42,017 nt of DNA from Pseudocoprococcus catus (GTDB taxonomy: Bacteria; Bacillota; Clostridia; Lachnospirales; Lachnospiraceae): the NCBI RefSeq assembly GCF_019734885.1, contig NZ_JAAXCM010000026.1, forward strand, positions 1 through 42,017, read 5' to 3'. Of this stretch, positions 25,476 to 34,829 are shown in pieces. The notes beneath the pieces were generated by a model. That model was not told the origin of the DNA, made no database searches, and worked only from the letters and a program-made list of their open reading frames with translations. The translations under genes and the position numbers were made by a program. Every line of letters starts with the position of its first letter. Within the stretch, counting starts at the first letter, position 1.

Positions 25476-28400
25476 TTATTCAACGGATTTCAACGATTCA
25501 ACCATATCAATTTTTCTTAATCTGAAATACATCAGCCAGTTGACAAAAATCGAAAATCCGAAGGTAATCACCACGGCATAAACATAGCTTGAAAAGTCCG
25601 CACGACGGATAAACATAATCACATCTGTCTCCACTGATGTAATGATAAAGGCATGAAGATACTTGCCAAGAACCGCACCACACAATGCTCCGATAGCTGT
25701 CAACATCACATTCTCTCTGTAGACATATTCCGCAACTTCCAGATCGTAAAACCCCAGGACTTTAATGGTTGCCAGCTCTCTTCTGCGTTCTGTAATATTA
25801 ATATTGTTCAGATTATACAGGACAATAAATGCCAGCATGCCGGCGGCTGTCAACAGGATCAGTGTCACAATATCCAGACTGTCCAGCACCTCCTCAAACT
25901 TACTTCGGACATAATCCGTCGTTGATGTTCCGGATACAGCCTCCAACTGCAGCAGTTGTGCTGAATAATCATCCGAATTATCACTGTTCAATCCCGGAAT
26001 AAAGGCCTCAATCTTATTCCACTCCGGTGTCTGCCCAAATGTCTGCTGATACAACGTCGGCGACATATACACATAACTCATCAGATAATTTTCGGCAACT
26101 GCACCGACAGTAACCTCTCGCTCCATATCTTTGTCTGTAATCTTTAATGTATCTCCGGCTTTGATCCCCAGAAGCTCTGCCAGCTTCTCTGTAATGATCA
26201 CATCTGTATCATTGAGACAATACGGTACTCCTGTTTTGCGATCCTGCAGTTCCACAAAACTGCCGTACTTCCCTGAATCCTCCGGCACTGTCAGATAGGC
26301 TGTATAGGATGTTGTACTTCCCTGAACAGACATACTCATGGAACGAAGTCTGATATATTGTTCTGCCTTCAACCCATCATTATTCTCCAGAAAATCATAA
26401 AGTTTCTCCATCTCCTGATCCGTCACATGATCCTCCAAAGTAAGGGTCATATCATAATGAAACAGTTCATCATACTGTCTGTGGGCAACACCGCTGATAG
26501 AATCTGTCAGCCCAAATGCAAAAACTACAAGGGCCGTACATCCGCCGATGCCAAAAATCGTCATAAAGAAACGCTTTTTATACCTGAAAAGATTTCTCAT
26601 GGCAACCTTAGACGTAAACTTCATATGTTTCCAGACAGGTCCCACATGCTCCAGCAAAATCTTCTTTCCGGCTGCAGGTGCCTCCGGACGCATCAGTTCT
26701 GCAGGCGAAGCTGCCAGTTCACGGCAGCAGGATGCCAATGCCGCACCGGTCACGCATAGAATTGCAGCACCTGAGGCCGTTACAGAATAATAAAGATTCA
26801 GTGGTGTCAAAATAACCGTAATATTCGGATACAAAACTCTATAGGCTGTAATGATCACCCATGGCAAAAACTTCTGACCGAAAATAAGTCCGATCACACT
26901 GCCAATCACACTTGCTGACAATGCATACCAGACATATTTGCTGGCAATAGACCAACCGCTGTACCCCAATGCCTTCAGAGTACCGATTTGTGTCCGCTGT
27001 GACTCTACCATTCTCGTCATAGTTGTCAGACTCACAAGTGCCGCCACAAGGAAGAATATCAACGGAAATATTTTGCCGATGGCACCGATACGTTCCGCAT
27101 TCTGTTCATATTCCACGTAACTTTGCGTGGCATTTCTGTCAAGAACATACCATTCCGGATACTCTACCTCTCCCAGTTGTTCCTCTGCATCTGCAATTTC
27201 CTGCTCTGCATCTGCAATCTTCTCCTTGGCTTCTTCTTTGCCAGAGACATATTTTTCTTTGGCATCCGCAAGCTCTGCCTTTGCTTCCGTAAGCTTCTGC
27301 TCTGCTTCCTCAAACTGGGATTGTGCTGATGCCATCTTTGACTGCAGTTCCTTCCTGCCGCTTTCCAGTTCCGACCAGCCATTCTCCAGCTGCCTTTTTG
27401 CCTGATTTAAAGCATTCTGTCCGTTCTCCAGCTCCTGCTGTTTGTTATTCAGCTGCTGTTTGCCTGCTTCTAGCTGACTGCTTCCAGCCTCTAACTGCTT
27501 TCCGGCGTCATCCAGCTGTTTTTTTGTTTCATCCAGCTGTGTCTGCTGACTCTCCAGCTTATCCTGCTGCTGACTCAGTTCTTCCTTTCCTGCCTCAATC
27601 TGTGTGAGCCCAGATTCTATCTCCGACAGTCCGCTTTCTGCCTGGGACAATCCAGCCTGAATTTCATCCCGCCGGGATTCTAGCTGGGATTTTTGTCCGG
27701 ACACTTCTGCTATTTGCGCATCCAGTTGTGCGATGAGTTCTTCATCCGGTTCCTCCGCGGCGGCCGCCTCATCCCGCTGCTGACAAAGCTCGCCAATTTG
27801 TCTCTCCAGCTGAATGATGCCTTCATCCAGTTCTTCTTTCTGCACCAGAAGTGTTTCATACTGTTCCTGCAGTGCATTCTTTTGCGTGTTTAATGCTTCT
27901 TCCTGACTTTTCAGACTCTCTGAGGCCGCTGCCAGCTGTGCCCTGCCCTCATCCAGCTGCTTCTGTCCATCTTCGGCAGCTTTCAGCCCTTCCTCATACT
28001 GCTGTTTCTTTGCTTCTAATGTACGGCCGGATTCCTCAAGCTGCTGCCTTGCCTCACTCAGCTGCTGTCTGCCATCTTTGAGCTTCTTCTCATTGGCGCT
28101 GACCTGTGCTTCACCTTCCTGAAGCTGCTGCTCACTATTCTGAAGTTTTGCCTTCGCCGAAGTAATCTGCTCTTCATAAGCTGCCTTGTTGTCATCCAGT
28201 GTTTTTTGCCCATCTCTGATCTGCTGTTCCCCGTCCTGAAGCTTTGCCCAGGCATCGGAAAGTTCTGATTCCGCATCTGCTTTTGCATCGGCAAGCTTTG
28301 ATCTGGCATCATCCAGTTCCGTATTGGCATCATCCATAATGCCATTATATCTGGCAGCTTCTCTCTCCTCACTGATGGCTTCCAGCTTATCCTTCACCTG

Positions 28401-29129
28401 ATCCACCACATTATCATAGGCATCTGAATAAGCAGTTTTCTCTGCTGCGCCTTCCACTGTAAGATACGCTGCGCTGTATGCCTCTGACTTAAAGACTTCA
28501 GGGGACAGATACACAAACGCATCCGTCTGACCGGTTCCGATAGAAGTTGTGTCTCTGGCACTTGTAAAATAACTCGGGCTGGCAGCTGCCCCGACAATTG
28601 TAAATGTCGTCACAGATAATGTGTCCGAAACATTCTCATCCTTTCCTGCTGCTGTTACTGTCAGCTGATCTCCGATCTGATAACCGTCTTTATCAATCAT
28701 CAGACGGTCCACAATACACTCATCAGGATTTTCAATATCCCGTCCTTCCACGAGGCTGATCTTGTTCACGTTCTGCGGCTCCGACAAAAAACGCAGTATC
28801 CATTTGGCATTCTCTCCGATTACCTCCGCGTCATAACTGTAAGCACCTTCGACGGCTTTCACCCCTTCAATGGATGAAATAGCCTGTAGATCATCATCTG
28901 TTAGTCCTAATGTGGATAACACCCGCAAATCCATGAAATCACTCTGATCCAGATAATAATCCAACGAAAGCTTCATGTCCGGACAGGTTGCCCGTATACC
29001 TGCCAGAAATGCAACTCCCAGTGCTACAATAAGCAGGATAGACACATATCTGTTGAGTGTATATTTAATTTCTCTGAAAAAATCTTTGCTCATTGCATTT
29101 CTCATAAAAATCTCCATTCCGCATTTCAT
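25476..29129 (-). CDS. Giant FtsX-like permease with long coiled coil
   Basis: A 1217-residue membrane protein. After one helix (about residues 29-47) come a MacB-like extracellular part and a very long coiled coil (about 240-640, rich in Gln, Glu, Leu and Lys, with repeats like QLEAGKQQL). Then follow an FtsX domain with helices from about 680 on, a second extracellular domain, and a final FtsX domain near the C-terminus (LTAAGMLAFIVLYNLNNINITERRRELATIKVLGFYDLEV). The layout fits predicted ABC permeases of unknown substrate. No partner ATPase gene is next to it. ATG at 29129 follows AAGGGGAG closely; a second in-frame ATG at 29105 with GGAG is also possible. Confidence 0.88.
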   Translation of the reverse strand: MKCGMEIFMRNAMSKDFFREIKYTLNRYVSILLIVALGVAFLAGIRATCPDMKLSLDYYLDQSDFMDLRVLSTLGLTDDDLQAISSIEGVKAVEGAYSYDAEVIGENAKWILRFLSEPQNVNKISLVEGRDIENPDECIVDRLMIDKDGYQIGDQLTVTAAGKDENVSDTLSVTTFTIVGAAASPSYFTSARDTTSIGTGQTDAFVYLSPEVFKSEAYSAAYLTVEGAAEKTAYSDAYDNVVDQVKDKLEAISEEREAARYNGIMDDANTELDDARSKLADAKADAESELSDAWAKLQDGEQQIRDGQKTLDDNKAAYEEQITSAKAKLQNSEQQLQEGEAQVSANEKKLKDGRQQLSEARQQLEESGRTLEAKKQQYEEGLKAAEDGQKQLDEGRAQLAAASESLKSQEEALNTQKNALQEQYETLLVQKEELDEGIIQLERQIGELCQQRDEAAAAEEPDEELIAQLDAQIAEVSGQKSQLESRRDEIQAGLSQAESGLSEIESGLTQIEAGKEELSQQQDKLESQQTQLDETKKQLDDAGKQLEAGSSQLEAGKQQLNNKQQELENGQNALNQAKRQLENGWSELESGRKELQSKMASAQSQFEEAEQKLTEAKAELADAKEKYVSGKEEAKEKIADAEQEIADAEEQLGEVEYPEWYVLDRNATQSYVEYEQNAERIGAIGKIFPLIFFLVAALVSLTTMTRMVESQRTQIGTLKALGYSGWSIASKYVWYALSASVIGSVIGLIFGQKFLPWVIITAYRVLYPNITVILTPLNLYYSVTASGAAILCVTGAALASCCRELAASPAELMRPEAPAAGKKILLEHVGPVWKHMKFTSKVAMRNLFRYKKRFFMTIFGIGGCTALVVFAFGLTDSISGVAHRQYDELFHYDMTLTLEDHVTDQEMEKLYDFLENNDGLKAEQYIRLRSMSMSVQGSTTSYTAYLTVPEDSGKYGSFVELQDRKTGVPYCLNDTDVIITEKLAELLGIKAGDTLKITDKDMEREVTVGAVAENYLMSYVYMSPTLYQQTFGQTPEWNKIEAFIPGLNSDNSDDYSAQLLQLEAVSGTSTTDYVRSKFEEVLDSLDIVTLILLTAAGMLAFIVLYNLNNINITERRRELATIKVLGFYDLEVAEYVYRENVMLTAIGALCGAVLGKYLHAFIITSVETDVIMFIRRADFSSYVYAVVITFGFSIFVNWLMYFRLRKIDMVESLKSVE

Positions 29130-29238
29130 TTTCTCCCCTTCAAATGGCTCTTCTACATTCTATTATAACAAAGAATACCATAGGATTCAGTGAAGATTTT
29201 ATAAACTTTTCCCTGCTCAGGCAGCTATAATGGCTCCA

Positions 29239-29267
29239 TTGATTTTGAAAGTTCAAACAGTTATAAT
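29239..29267 (+). promoter_or_regulatory. Promoter of pepF
   Basis: TTGATT, a 17-nt spacer and TATAAT on the plus strand, ending 33 bases before the pepF ATG. The divergent FtsX-like gene has a TATAAT about 40 bases upstream but no clear -35 box. Confidence 0.75.
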
Positions 29268-29300
29268 TAGGGAAAGAAATCATTTTTAGGAGGTTCATTT

Positions 29301-31124
29301 ATGGCTGAACAAACAACACATACACTTCCTTTGCGTGAAAAAGTACCTTCCAGTGATAAATGGCACATAGAAGATATTTTTGCAGATGATAATGCATTTC
29401 TGGCAGCACTTTCCGCATGCCGCACCCATATCAATGCATTGTCCGAATTTAAAAACCATCTCGGAGATTCTGCCGAGACACTTTGTCATTACCTGACAGA
29501 AAAAGAAAAGGTTCTTGTTGAACTGGACAGTCTTTACTGCTATGCTGGACATCGTTCGGATGAAGATACTTCTAATCCGCATTATCAGGATTTACGGGGC
29601 CAGGTAGATTTTACCGGCAATCACTTTTATGAAGTGACAGCCTTTGAAGACCCTGAACTGCTCTCTCTTCCTGAAAATTTTATACCGGATGCATTAAGTA
29701 CCTGTCCGGATCTGGTTCCATTCACCCACTATCTTGAGAACACACTGCGTATGAAAGCACATACCCTCTCCAGGGAAGAAGAAGCACTGCTATCCCTGAC
29801 TATGGATCTGGACAGCACTCCGCAATCTATATTTTATATGTTTAATAATGCGGACATTCAATTTGAAAGTGTCACTGACAAAGACGGTCATGAAGTCGGT
29901 ATTTCCCACGGTCGTTTTGTCCCCCTTCTTGAAAGCCCCGACCGAGATCTGCGCCGTAAGGTCTTTCAGTCTTATTACCATTCCTTTAACCAGTATAAGA
30001 ATACCGTAGCCGCCATTTTTGCCGCCAATCTGAAAAAAGAATTATTCTATACAAAAGCAAGACATTATACTTCCTCCATGGAGGCCCACCTGTCGCAGAA
30101 CAATATTCCGACAGCCGTTTATGAGCAGCTGATCGAAGCCGTTCATGATGCTTTGCCGGAAATGTACCGCTATGTCCGTCTTCGCCGTAAAATGCTCGGT
30201 GTCAAAGAGCTTCATATGTATGATGTCTACACACCTCTTGTCTCAGGTGAGCATGCCAATATTTCTTTTGATGAGGCAATGGCCATTGTCAGCAGAGGTC
30301 TGGCTCCCCTGGGCGAATCTTATATCCGGCTGCTGAATGAAGGTATGCACGGTGGCTGGATCGACCGCTATGAGAACAAAGGCAAACGAACCGGTGCTTA
30401 CTCCGGCGGCGATTATGCCCATCATCCTTTCGTTCTGATGAATTATCAGGGTACGCTGGACAATGTCTTTACTCTGGCACACGAAATGGGTCACTCTCTG
30501 CATTCATGGTATGCAAACCATACCCATCATTATGTGGACGCCAGCTACAGTATTTTTGTCGCCGAAATTGCCTCCACCTGCAATGAAGCACTGCTCATGA
30601 ATGACCTGCTTGGCAGATGCAGTGATCCCCATGAAAAGCTCTGGCTTCTGAATCATTATCTGGATATGTTCAAAGGTACTTTATTCCGTCAGACCATGTT
30701 TGCGGAATTTGAAAAAATCACCCACGAAAAAACAGCAGCAGGCGAAACTTTAAATGCACAGTCCCTGTGCAGGATCTATGGTGATTTAAATGCTCTGTAC
30801 TTCGGTCCTGATATGACCAATGACCCTGAGATCTCACTGGAATGGGCAAGAATCCCACATTTCTATATGCCGTTCTATGTCTACCAGTATGCAACAGGAT
30901 TTTCTGCTGCCATCGCTCTCAGCCACCGTATTCTGACTGAAGGTCAGCCGTCCGTTGAAGATTATATCAATTTCTTAAAAGCCGGCGGCTCCGACTATCC
31001 GATCAATGTTCTAAAAAAAGCCGGTGTTGATATGACTACCAAATTCCCTGTTGCCAGTGCTCTTTCTGTTTTCTCCTCTGTTCTTGATGAAGCTGAAAAG
31101 GTCATTGCAGAACTCGGTCTTTAA
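29301..31124 (+). CDS. pepF: Oligoendopeptidase F
   Basis: A zinc M3-family peptidase of 607 residues, normal for PepF. The zinc motif is HEMGH at residues 394-398 in LAHEMGHSLHSWYANH, with the third ligand a Glu in VAEIASTCNEALL about 25 residues later. The N-terminal domain (residues 1-190) is the helical PepF lid. It cuts short peptides in the cytosol, so it plausibly degrades what the peptide ABC transporter brings in; that link is inferred. AGGAGG stands eight bases before the ATG. It is one of only three plus-strand genes here. Confidence 0.95.
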   Translation: MAEQTTHTLPLREKVPSSDKWHIEDIFADDNAFLAALSACRTHINALSEFKNHLGDSAETLCHYLTEKEKVLVELDSLYCYAGHRSDEDTSNPHYQDLRGQVDFTGNHFYEVTAFEDPELLSLPENFIPDALSTCPDLVPFTHYLENTLRMKAHTLSREEEALLSLTMDLDSTPQSIFYMFNNADIQFESVTDKDGHEVGISHGRFVPLLESPDRDLRRKVFQSYYHSFNQYKNTVAAIFAANLKKELFYTKARHYTSSMEAHLSQNNIPTAVYEQLIEAVHDALPEMYRYVRLRRKMLGVKELHMYDVYTPLVSGEHANISFDEAMAIVSRGLAPLGESYIRLLNEGMHGGWIDRYENKGKRTGAYSGGDYAHHPFVLMNYQGTLDNVFTLAHEMGHSLHSWYANHTHHYVDASYSIFVAEIASTCNEALLMNDLLGRCSDPHEKLWLLNHYLDMFKGTLFRQTMFAEFEKITHEKTAAGETLNAQSLCRIYGDLNALYFGPDMTNDPEISLEWARIPHFYMPFYVYQYATGFSAAIALSHRILTEGQPSVEDYINFLKAGGSDYPINVLKKAGVDMTTKFPVASALSVFSSVLDEAEKVIAELGL

Positions 31125-31170
31125 ATTCAAAGCCTGATTTGAACCGCCAGATCAGACGCCACACAAAGCA

Positions 31171-31212
31171 AATACCCCGGCCAGTCTGTTCTTACAGACT
31201 GCCGGGGTATTT
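31171..31212. terminator. Bidirectional terminator between pepF and thiolase
   Basis: The arms ATACCCCGGC and GCCGGGGTAT, extended by AGTCTG/CAGACT with one bulge, form a strong stem. Runs of T and A lie on both sides, so it can end both pepF (plus) and the convergent thiolase (minus). Confidence 0.93.
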
Positions 31213-31240
31213 TTGAAGTGGATATATACAAAGACAGGAT

Positions 31241-32425
31241 TTAAGCTTTTTCTACGATCAGTGCCTGGCCCTGACCACCGCCGATACACAGTGTTGCAAG
31301 ACCTTTCTTTGCCTCTTCTCTCTTCTGCATTTCGTACAATAATGTCACAAGGATTCTGGCACCTGATGCACCGATCGGGTGTCCCAGTGCAATAGCACCG
31401 CCGTTAACATTGACTTTGTTCATATCAAATTTCAGTTCTTTGGCAACTGCCAGAGACTGAGCTGCGAAAGCTTCATTGGCTTCTATCAGATTAATATCAT
31501 CGATTACCAGATTTGCTTTGTCCATCGCCTTTGTCACTGCCGGAACGGGACCAACCCCCATAATTGAAGGGTCTACACCGCCTGTTGCATAGGACACGAT
31601 GGATGCCATCGGCTTCAGACCAAGTTCCTCTGCTTTTTCCTGGCTCATCACAACAAATGCTGCCGCACTGTCATTGATACCGGATGCATTGGCTGCTGTC
31701 ACTGTGCCGCCGTCTCTCTTGAATGCCGGTTTTAATTTTGCAACTTTCTCAATGGTTGTTCCGAATTTAGGATATTCATCTGTATCAAAAACAGTGTCAC
31801 CTTTTTTACCATGAATCACAACAGGAACAATTTCATCTTTGAATTTGCCGCCTTTGATGGCTGCCTCCGCCTTACTCTGGGAAGCAACGGCGAATTCGTC
31901 CTGCATTTCTCTTGTAATACCATATTTTTCTGCAACATTTTCAGCTGTAATACCCATATGATACTGATTAAATGCATCCCACAGGCCATCGTTAACCATC
32001 ACATCGATCATTTTTGTATTGTTCATTCTCGCACCCCAGCGTGCACTTGGAATGGCATACGGTGCCGCACTCATATTCTCAGTACCGCCACAGACAACAA
32101 TCTCAGATTCACCTGCAAGAATCTGATTCGCTGCAAGGGCAACACTCTTTAAACCGGAACCACACACGATGTTGATGGTCATAGCTGTTGTCTCAATCGG
32201 AAGCCCTGCCTTTAATGTAACCTGACGAGCTACATTCTGACCGAGACCTGCCTGTAATACATTACCAAAAATAACCTCATCCACCTGCTCCGGTTTAATA
32301 CCAGCTCTTGAGACTGCTTCTTTGACCACAATTGCTCCAAGTTCAGCTGCAGGAACATCCTTTAATGTACCCCCAAATGCACCAATAGCTGTTCTGCATG
32401 CACTAACAATAACTGCTTTTTTCAT
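31241..32425 (-). CDS. thl: Acetyl-CoA C-acetyltransferase (thiolase)
   Basis: A 394-residue thiolase. The nucleophile is Cys88 in [11 protein letters not shown], the general base His349 in [14 protein letters not shown], and the second Cys is Cys380 in CIGGGQG, all at the usual spacing. It joins two acetyl-CoA into acetoacetyl-CoA, the first step toward butyrate in gut Clostridia, or works in reverse. ATG at 32425 was taken because homology begins [15 protein letters not shown] and AAAGGAAA lies upstream. The other butyrate genes are not next to it. A -24/-12 promoter and a divergent sigma-54 activator lie in front, suggesting dedicated regulation. Confidence 0.96.
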   Translation of the reverse strand: MKKAVIVSACRTAIGAFGGTLKDVPAAELGAIVVKEAVSRAGIKPEQVDEVIFGNVLQAGLGQNVARQVTLKAGLPIETTAMTINIVCGSGLKSVALAANQILAGESEIVVCGGTENMSAAPYAIPSARWGARMNNTKMIDVMVNDGLWDAFNQYHMGITAENVAEKYGITREMQDEFAVASQSKAEAAIKGGKFKDEIVPVVIHGKKGDTVFDTDEYPKFGTTIEKVAKLKPAFKRDGGTVTAANASGINDSAAAFVVMSQEKAEELGLKPMASIVSYATGGVDPSIMGVGPVPAVTKAMDKANLVIDDINLIEANEAFAAQSLAVAKELKFDMNKVNVNGGAIALGHPIGASGARILVTLLYEMQKREEAKKGLATLCIGGGQGQALIVEKA

Positions 32426-32488
32426 CGTTCTCGTTTCCTTTCTCACACCATAAAGTTCTTGTTTTTTTGTTTCTATACTATAATAAAT

Positions 32489-32505
32489 AGCAAATCCTGT
32501 GCCAA
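32489..32505 (-). promoter_or_regulatory. Sigma-54 (-24/-12) promoter of the thiolase
   Basis: The minus strand reads TTGGCACAGGATTTGCT. GG at -24 and GC at -12 are separated by exactly ten bases and the flanks agree with the RpoN consensus TGGCAC-N5-TTGC. The expected start is near 32479, giving a leader of about 55 nt to the thiolase ATG. Confidence 0.85.
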
Positions 32506-32586
32506 ACTGCAACTCCAATACTTTTGCCCGATTTACAGGGTTTTACGTCCTTTCTATCCGCACACTTTAATATCCGCGCACAGATA

Positions 32587-32628
32587 TGTTGCTTTATGCC
32601 ACATTTTTGTTGCTTTTTTGTGTCACCT
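32587..32628. promoter_or_regulatory. Direct repeats, candidate activator-binding sites
   Basis: TGTTGCTTT occurs at 32587 and 32608, 21 bp apart, i.e. two turns of the helix, each followed by a CAC-like end (GCCACA, GTGTCAC). They lie about 110-130 bp upstream of the predicted thiolase start, the usual place for enhancer-binding sites of sigma-54 activators. The gap 32426-32721 has no gene. Confidence 0.45.
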
Positions 32629-32721
32629 GCTGTATCATAGACTTAATTAAAACCTTATTTCATTGTCCATCAGAAAATGAAACACCTCACAGCGCATAGC
32701 AATCAATCAGGAGATGATCAA

Positions 32722-34116
32722 ATGAATTTTACACCTTTATGGACAGCCGCACTCAATGCTTTTTCCAATTTTATCATTGTGGATGAACGCTGCCGCATTG
32801 CCTATATGAACAAACCTTATACTGAGATTCTGAACATAAAATTGGAAGATGTCATCGGCAAACCCATCAAAAGCATTATTCCGACCACAAAGCTTCCTGA
32901 AGTCATGGCTTCCGGCAAAGCTGACATCGGTGCATTAATGACACTTTATGATCACAAAACCAGCAGAGATATCCGATTTGTCTGCAATCGTATTCCCCTG
33001 ATCGAAGATGGCGAGATTATCGGTGGCGTTGCCATTTCCACTTTTAATGAGATGGGAGAGATTTATCATCTGTATTCAGAAGTTGAAAAGATGCAGCAGC
33101 AGAACGAATTGTATCAACAGACCATAGAGCAGCTGCGCAAACAGACCAATCCTCTGGATTATATTATCGGTTCTTCGCAGGCTATCGGTCATATCAAATC
33201 TACCATTGCTATTTTTGCCAATTCCGGACTTTCACTTTTGCTCACCGGTGAAACCGGCGTCGGCAAAGAAGTTTTCGCCAATGCACTCCACCAGCTCAGC
33301 AGCCGAAGTGCCAGCAACTTTGTCAAGATCAACTGCGCTGCTATTCCAAAAGATCTGCTGGAATCCGAGCTCTTCGGCTATGAGGGCGGTGCATTCACAG
33401 GCGCCAAAAAGGGCGGCAAAATCGGCAAGTTTGAACTGGCCGATGGAGGTACTTTGCTTCTGGATGAAATCGGAGAAATGCCCCTTCCGCTCCAGTCCAA
33501 ACTTCTGCGGGTTCTGCAGGAAAAAGAAATTGAACGTGTCGGTGGTATCACACCTATCAAAGTCGATGTCCGCCTTATCTGCAGTACAAACCAGAACCTG
33601 ACCCAGTTAATCCAGGAAGGCCGTTTCCGTGCCGACCTTTACTACCGTATTAATACCATCGAACTTGCCATACCGCCGCTCCGGGATCGTCTGGATGATA
33701 TTCCTGAACTCTGCAATTTCTTTATCCAGAAATTTAACCGTGAAAACGGCAGTTACACCCAGGGGATCGATCAGGAAGTTCTGGCGCTGATGCAGCAATA
33801 TACCTGGCCCGGCAATGTCCGCGAGCTGGAGCATGTCATCGAACGTCTCTGCTTTTTGAACGGCCATAGCACCATTCATCTTTCATCCTGTGACTTTCTT
33901 ATTCATAAAATGTCCGGGGAAAATACACTTTCAAAACCTGCTTTCTCTGCTGCTTCCTCCCTGCAGGAACAGCGCTGCAATGCAGAAATAGACCTGATCC
34001 GTCAGACGCTTCGCCAAACAGACGGCAATAAAGCCAAAGCCGCCCGTCTTCTCGGTATTGACCGTACGGTACTTTACCGCAAACTGAAAAAATATCACAT
34101 TGATCAAACCCCATAA
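32722..34116 (+). CDS. Sigma-54-dependent activator (PAS, AAA+, Fis HTH)
   Basis: A 464-residue enhancer-binding protein. A PAS domain (about residues 8-110) is followed by an AAA+ domain with Walker A GETGVGKE (176-183), GAFTGA (223-228), which contacts sigma-54, and Walker B LLLDEIGE, and by a Fis-type helix-turn-helix at the C-terminus (GNKAKAARLLGIDRTVLYRKLKKY). No receiver domain is present, so the signal is probably a small molecule or redox state bound by PAS. ATG at 32722 follows AGGAGAT; an ATG at 32677 is less likely. It is divergent from the thiolase and is the obvious candidate to activate it. Confidence 0.93.
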   Translation: MNFTPLWTAALNAFSNFIIVDERCRIAYMNKPYTEILNIKLEDVIGKPIKSIIPTTKLPEVMASGKADIGALMTLYDHKTSRDIRFVCNRIPLIEDGEIIGGVAISTFNEMGEIYHLYSEVEKMQQQNELYQQTIEQLRKQTNPLDYIIGSSQAIGHIKSTIAIFANSGLSLLLTGETGVGKEVFANALHQLSSRSASNFVKINCAAIPKDLLESELFGYEGGAFTGAKKGGKIGKFELADGGTLLLDEIGEMPLPLQSKLLRVLQEKEIERVGGITPIKVDVRLICSTNQNLTQLIQEGRFRADLYYRINTIELAIPPLRDRLDDIPELCNFFIQKFNRENGSYTQGIDQEVLALMQQYTWPGNVRELEHVIERLCFLNGHSTIHLSSCDFLIHKMSGENTLSKPAFSAASSLQEQRCNAEIDLIRQTLRQTDGNKAKAARLLGIDRTVLYRKLKKYHIDQTP

Positions 34117-34124
34117 AACGGGGG

Positions 34125-34150
34125 AAGGCCTTATCTTACGATAAGGCCTT
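34125..34150 (+). terminator. Terminator of the sigma-54 activator gene
   Basis: AAGGCCTTATC and GATAAGGCCTT pair fully around a four-base loop, starting eight bases after the stop codon. The U tract is short (TATTAG), so its strength is uncertain; the same stem could also serve the convergent P-II gene. Confidence 0.7.
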
Positions 34151-34248
34151 ATTAGGGAAATAGAATGTATTTACAATAACCTCAAAACATACAAAATGTC
34201 TCAAAGCTAAAGCCGAATAAAATGTTATCAGATTGTCTGAATCTGATA

Positions 34249-34587
34249 TTAAACAGCATCTGCACCGCGCTCGCCGGTACGGATACGAACAACATCTTCG
34301 ATGTTGTAAACAAAAATCTTACCATCACCGTAATTACCGGTGCTGATTTCTTTGACAACTCTCTCAATAATCTTCTCTGATGCATCATCTGCAACAACGG
34401 TTTCAACCTTTACCTTTGGCAGAAGGTTGACATTATATGTTGTTCCTCTGTACATACGTGTGTAGCCTTTCTGATTACCATAACCCATAATGTTTGTAAT
34501 CATCAGACCACTTGCTTCGCAGTCATTCAAAATATTCTTCAAACTTTCCAGTTTTTCCGGTTTGATAATAATCTCTAATTTTTTCAT
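34249..34587 (-). CDS. P-II family nitrogen regulator
   Basis: A 112-residue trimeric signalling protein. It starts MKKLEIIIKPEKLESLKNIL, has the T-loop YGNQKGYTRMYRGTTY with the modifiable Tyr at residue 51, and ends with the ATP-binding TGNYGDGKIFV and a C-terminal RTGERG. P-II senses ATP/ADP and 2-oxoglutarate. ATG at 34587 has AGGAGG upstream; a start at 34608 is unneeded. An ammonium transporter gene is not adjacent; instead the nfnBA operon lies upstream on the same strand, separated by a terminator. Whether it is GlnB or GlnK type cannot be told from the sequence. Confidence 0.92.
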   Translation of the reverse strand: MKKLEIIIKPEKLESLKNILNDCEASGLMITNIMGYGNQKGYTRMYRGTTYNVNLLPKVKVETVVADDASEKIIERVVKEISTGNYGDGKIFVYNIEDVVRIRTGERGADAV

Positions 34588-34680
34588 GACACAACCTCCT
34601 GATTCCAATGGAATTTGCTATTCAATACCCTCTATGCAGAGTATTTAATTATTTTCACAGAAAACAAGTTTCTATAAAAT

Positions 34681-34714
34681 AATAAAACGGCGCCCCTTAA
34701 AAAGGAACGCCGTT
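34681..34714 (-). terminator. Terminator of the nfn operon
   Basis: AACGGCG and CGCCGTT (34686-34692, 34708-34714), with inner pairs CCTT/AAGG, form the stem; on the minus strand TTTTATT follows. It lies about 115 bp after the nfnB stop codon. Confidence 0.82.
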
Positions 34715-34829
34715 GTTCTCAAATATGTCTCTATTATACCCCTGAAATATAAAATGTCAATCATTTTTTTCCAAATTTCAGAAATTATTGATATAAGTAC
34801 AGAATCCGGAATTCGTCCTGATCCATGGA

